Assembly: GCA_024223125.1 (NCBI GenBank)
Contig: JAAEOP010000978.1
Span: 1-7,643, forward strand
Direction of reading: 5' to 3'
Length of the DNA stretch: 7,643 bases
Origin: Chloroflexota bacterium
GTDB lineage: Bacteria; Chloroflexota; Anaerolineae; Promineifilales; Promineifilaceae
This document shows, piece after piece, positions 6,820 through 7,643 of the stretch. The notes beneath the pieces were generated by a model, which made no database searches, was not told where the DNA came from, and saw only the letters and a program-made list of their open reading frames with translations. How positions within the stretch are numbered: the first letter of the stretch is position 1; each line of letters begins with the position of its first letter. The position numbers and the translations under genes were made by a program.

Positions 6820-7643
6820 ATGTGCGGTATTGGCGGGGTAAAACTAAAAGAACCGGGACCGATTGGTGACCATCTTACAAACATGATGGTGGCCTTACGG
6901 CATCGGGGGGCAGATTCTACCGGATTTGCTCTTTACGGCCCTTACCAGGAAGATCGGCTCATCGTGCGTCTTCGGGTTGAGGGGCGAGAAAACCTGACAA
7001 CAACTTTACGAAATATTGAAACAGAGCTGGAAAACGCTAACGGAACCCTGATTAGCAAACCGACCTGGGATGGGGATGATACGGCCGCTGACGCTTTTGT
7101 GCGCCTGGAAGTGTCGGCCGAAACAGATATTGAAAAAGCAACGGCCGCCTGGATTGCCTTAGGCGGCATCGAAGTCCATAGTTTTGGTCACTCCCTGGAA
7201 ATAATCAAAGACATAGGGGACGCGCAGGCAGTATCCGCACGGCACAACATTCGCCAATTCTCCGGCACACATGGGCTGGGGCATTGCCGTTTGGCCACCG
7301 AAACTGACGTAGACGTAGCTCATGGGCATCCTTATTGGGCCAGACCTTATCCCGATGTTTCTATTGTCCATAACGGCCAAATCACTAACTACTTCAAGTC
7401 ACGCCGCTTGCTGGAACAGGATGGCTACAACTTCTCCAGCGGCAACGATTCAGAGCTAATTTCCGTTTATCTGGCTGATCGGATGGATCATGGCGAATCT
7501 TTTGAGGAAGCGTTACGCCATTCTATTTCTGCATTGGGCGGGGTGTTCACCTACCTGCTTTCCCTGCCGGAAGGGATTGGTCTGGCCAAAGATCGCCTGG
7601 ATATCAAACCAATGATTATGACCCAATCGGATGATATTGTAGC
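6820..7643 (+). CDS. Class II glutamine amidotransferase domain protein, GlxB/MgsA-like, 3' truncated by window
   Basis: This is an Ntn-type glutaminase subunit that would release ammonia, or an amine in MgsA-type enzymes, from a gamma-glutamyl amide for a partner synthase. 274 codons are visible and the frame is open at the window end. It begins MCGIGG, so Cys2 is the expected nucleophile. Other class II landmarks are RHRGADSTGFA (27-37), GHCRLATET (154-162), HGHPY (168-172), IVHNGQITN (182-190) and GNDSE (208-212). About 110 residues lie between the RHRG and HCRLAT motifs, where PurF- or GltB-type domains have far fewer. This insertion is characteristic of stand-alone GlxB-type proteins and argues against PurF, GlmS or AsnB. 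In known clusters the partners are GlxC and GlxD (or MgsB and MgsC), which would lie beyond the right edge. Class is near certain, GlxB/MgsA subfamily likely. Confidence 0.88.
   Translation, partial: MCGIGGVKLKEPGPIGDHLTNMMVALRHRGADSTGFALYGPYQEDRLIVRLRVEGRENLTTTLRNIETELENANGTLISKPTWDGDDTAADAFVRLEVSAETDIEKATAAWIALGGIEVHSFGHSLEIIKDIGDAQAVSARHNIRQFSGTHGLGHCRLATETDVDVAHGHPYWARPYPDVSIVHNGQITNYFKSRRLLEQDGYNFSSGNDSELISVYLADRMDHGESFEEALRHSISALGGVFTYLLSLPEGIGLAKDRLDIKPMIMTQSDDIV

Larger units (their letters stand above)
288..7147. repeat. Dispersed CGGCCG palindromes (21 copies)
   Basis: CGGCCG starts at 288, 345, 923, 1043, 1442, 1676, 2579, 3741, 3897, 3981, 4150, 4795, 5002, 5155, 5274, 5586, 5757, 6355, 7082, 7115 and 7142. 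About two would be expected by chance at equal base use. Six are the 8-mer ACGGCCGT (3740, 3896, 5154, 5273, 5585, 6354). All lie in genes and, in every one I checked, in the phase NCG-GCC-GNN. They look like a genome-wide sequence or codon-pair preference rather than a local element. Confidence 0.7.

Overview
The window holds seven same-strand genes, the first and last cut by the window ends. They are the 3' end of a glutamine-synthetase-family gene (2-598), a complete five-gene branched-chain/polar amino-acid-type (HAAT) ABC importer in the canonical order binding protein, LivH, LivM, LivG, LivF (757-6746), and the 5' part of a class II glutamine amidotransferase of the GlxB/MgsA type (6820 to the end). 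No RNA genes, CRISPR arrays, transposases or phage genes are visible.

Organism: probably a Chloroflexota bacterium, perhaps Anaerolineae-like. This is inferred from the lipoprotein leader followed by a Pro/Thr/Glu-rich spacer (PTEVPAAEPT type), base composition near one half G+C, short heptamer-built intergenic repeats, and a very high density of the palindrome CGGCCG. The phylum call is moderate confidence and no finer rank can be supported.

Layout: the GS-like gene ends at 598. A 158-bp gap follows with no clear promoter or terminator but an odd orphan Shine-Dalgarno. The binding-protein gene (757-3189) is about twice the normal length because it carries two complete, about 84% identical type I periplasmic-binding domains in tandem behind one lipoprotein signal. 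A 67-bp gap with a perfect 13-bp inverted repeat separates it from livH. The genes livH, livM, livG and livF are then packed with gaps of 13 bp, 5 bp and an 8-bp overlap. A 73-bp gap with a second, unrelated heptamer-built hairpin precedes glxB.

How the genes may work together: GlnT/GMAS-like GS enzymes and GlxB-type amidotransferases are known partners in the rhizobial glnT-glxBCD cluster and the related gmaS-mgsABC N-methylglutamate pathway. An importer between them suggests a nitrogen-acquisition module that takes up an organic nitrogen compound and channels its amine or ammonia through glutamine-like intermediates. The substrate cannot be read from this sequence. The most unusual element is the tandem-duplicated binding protein.
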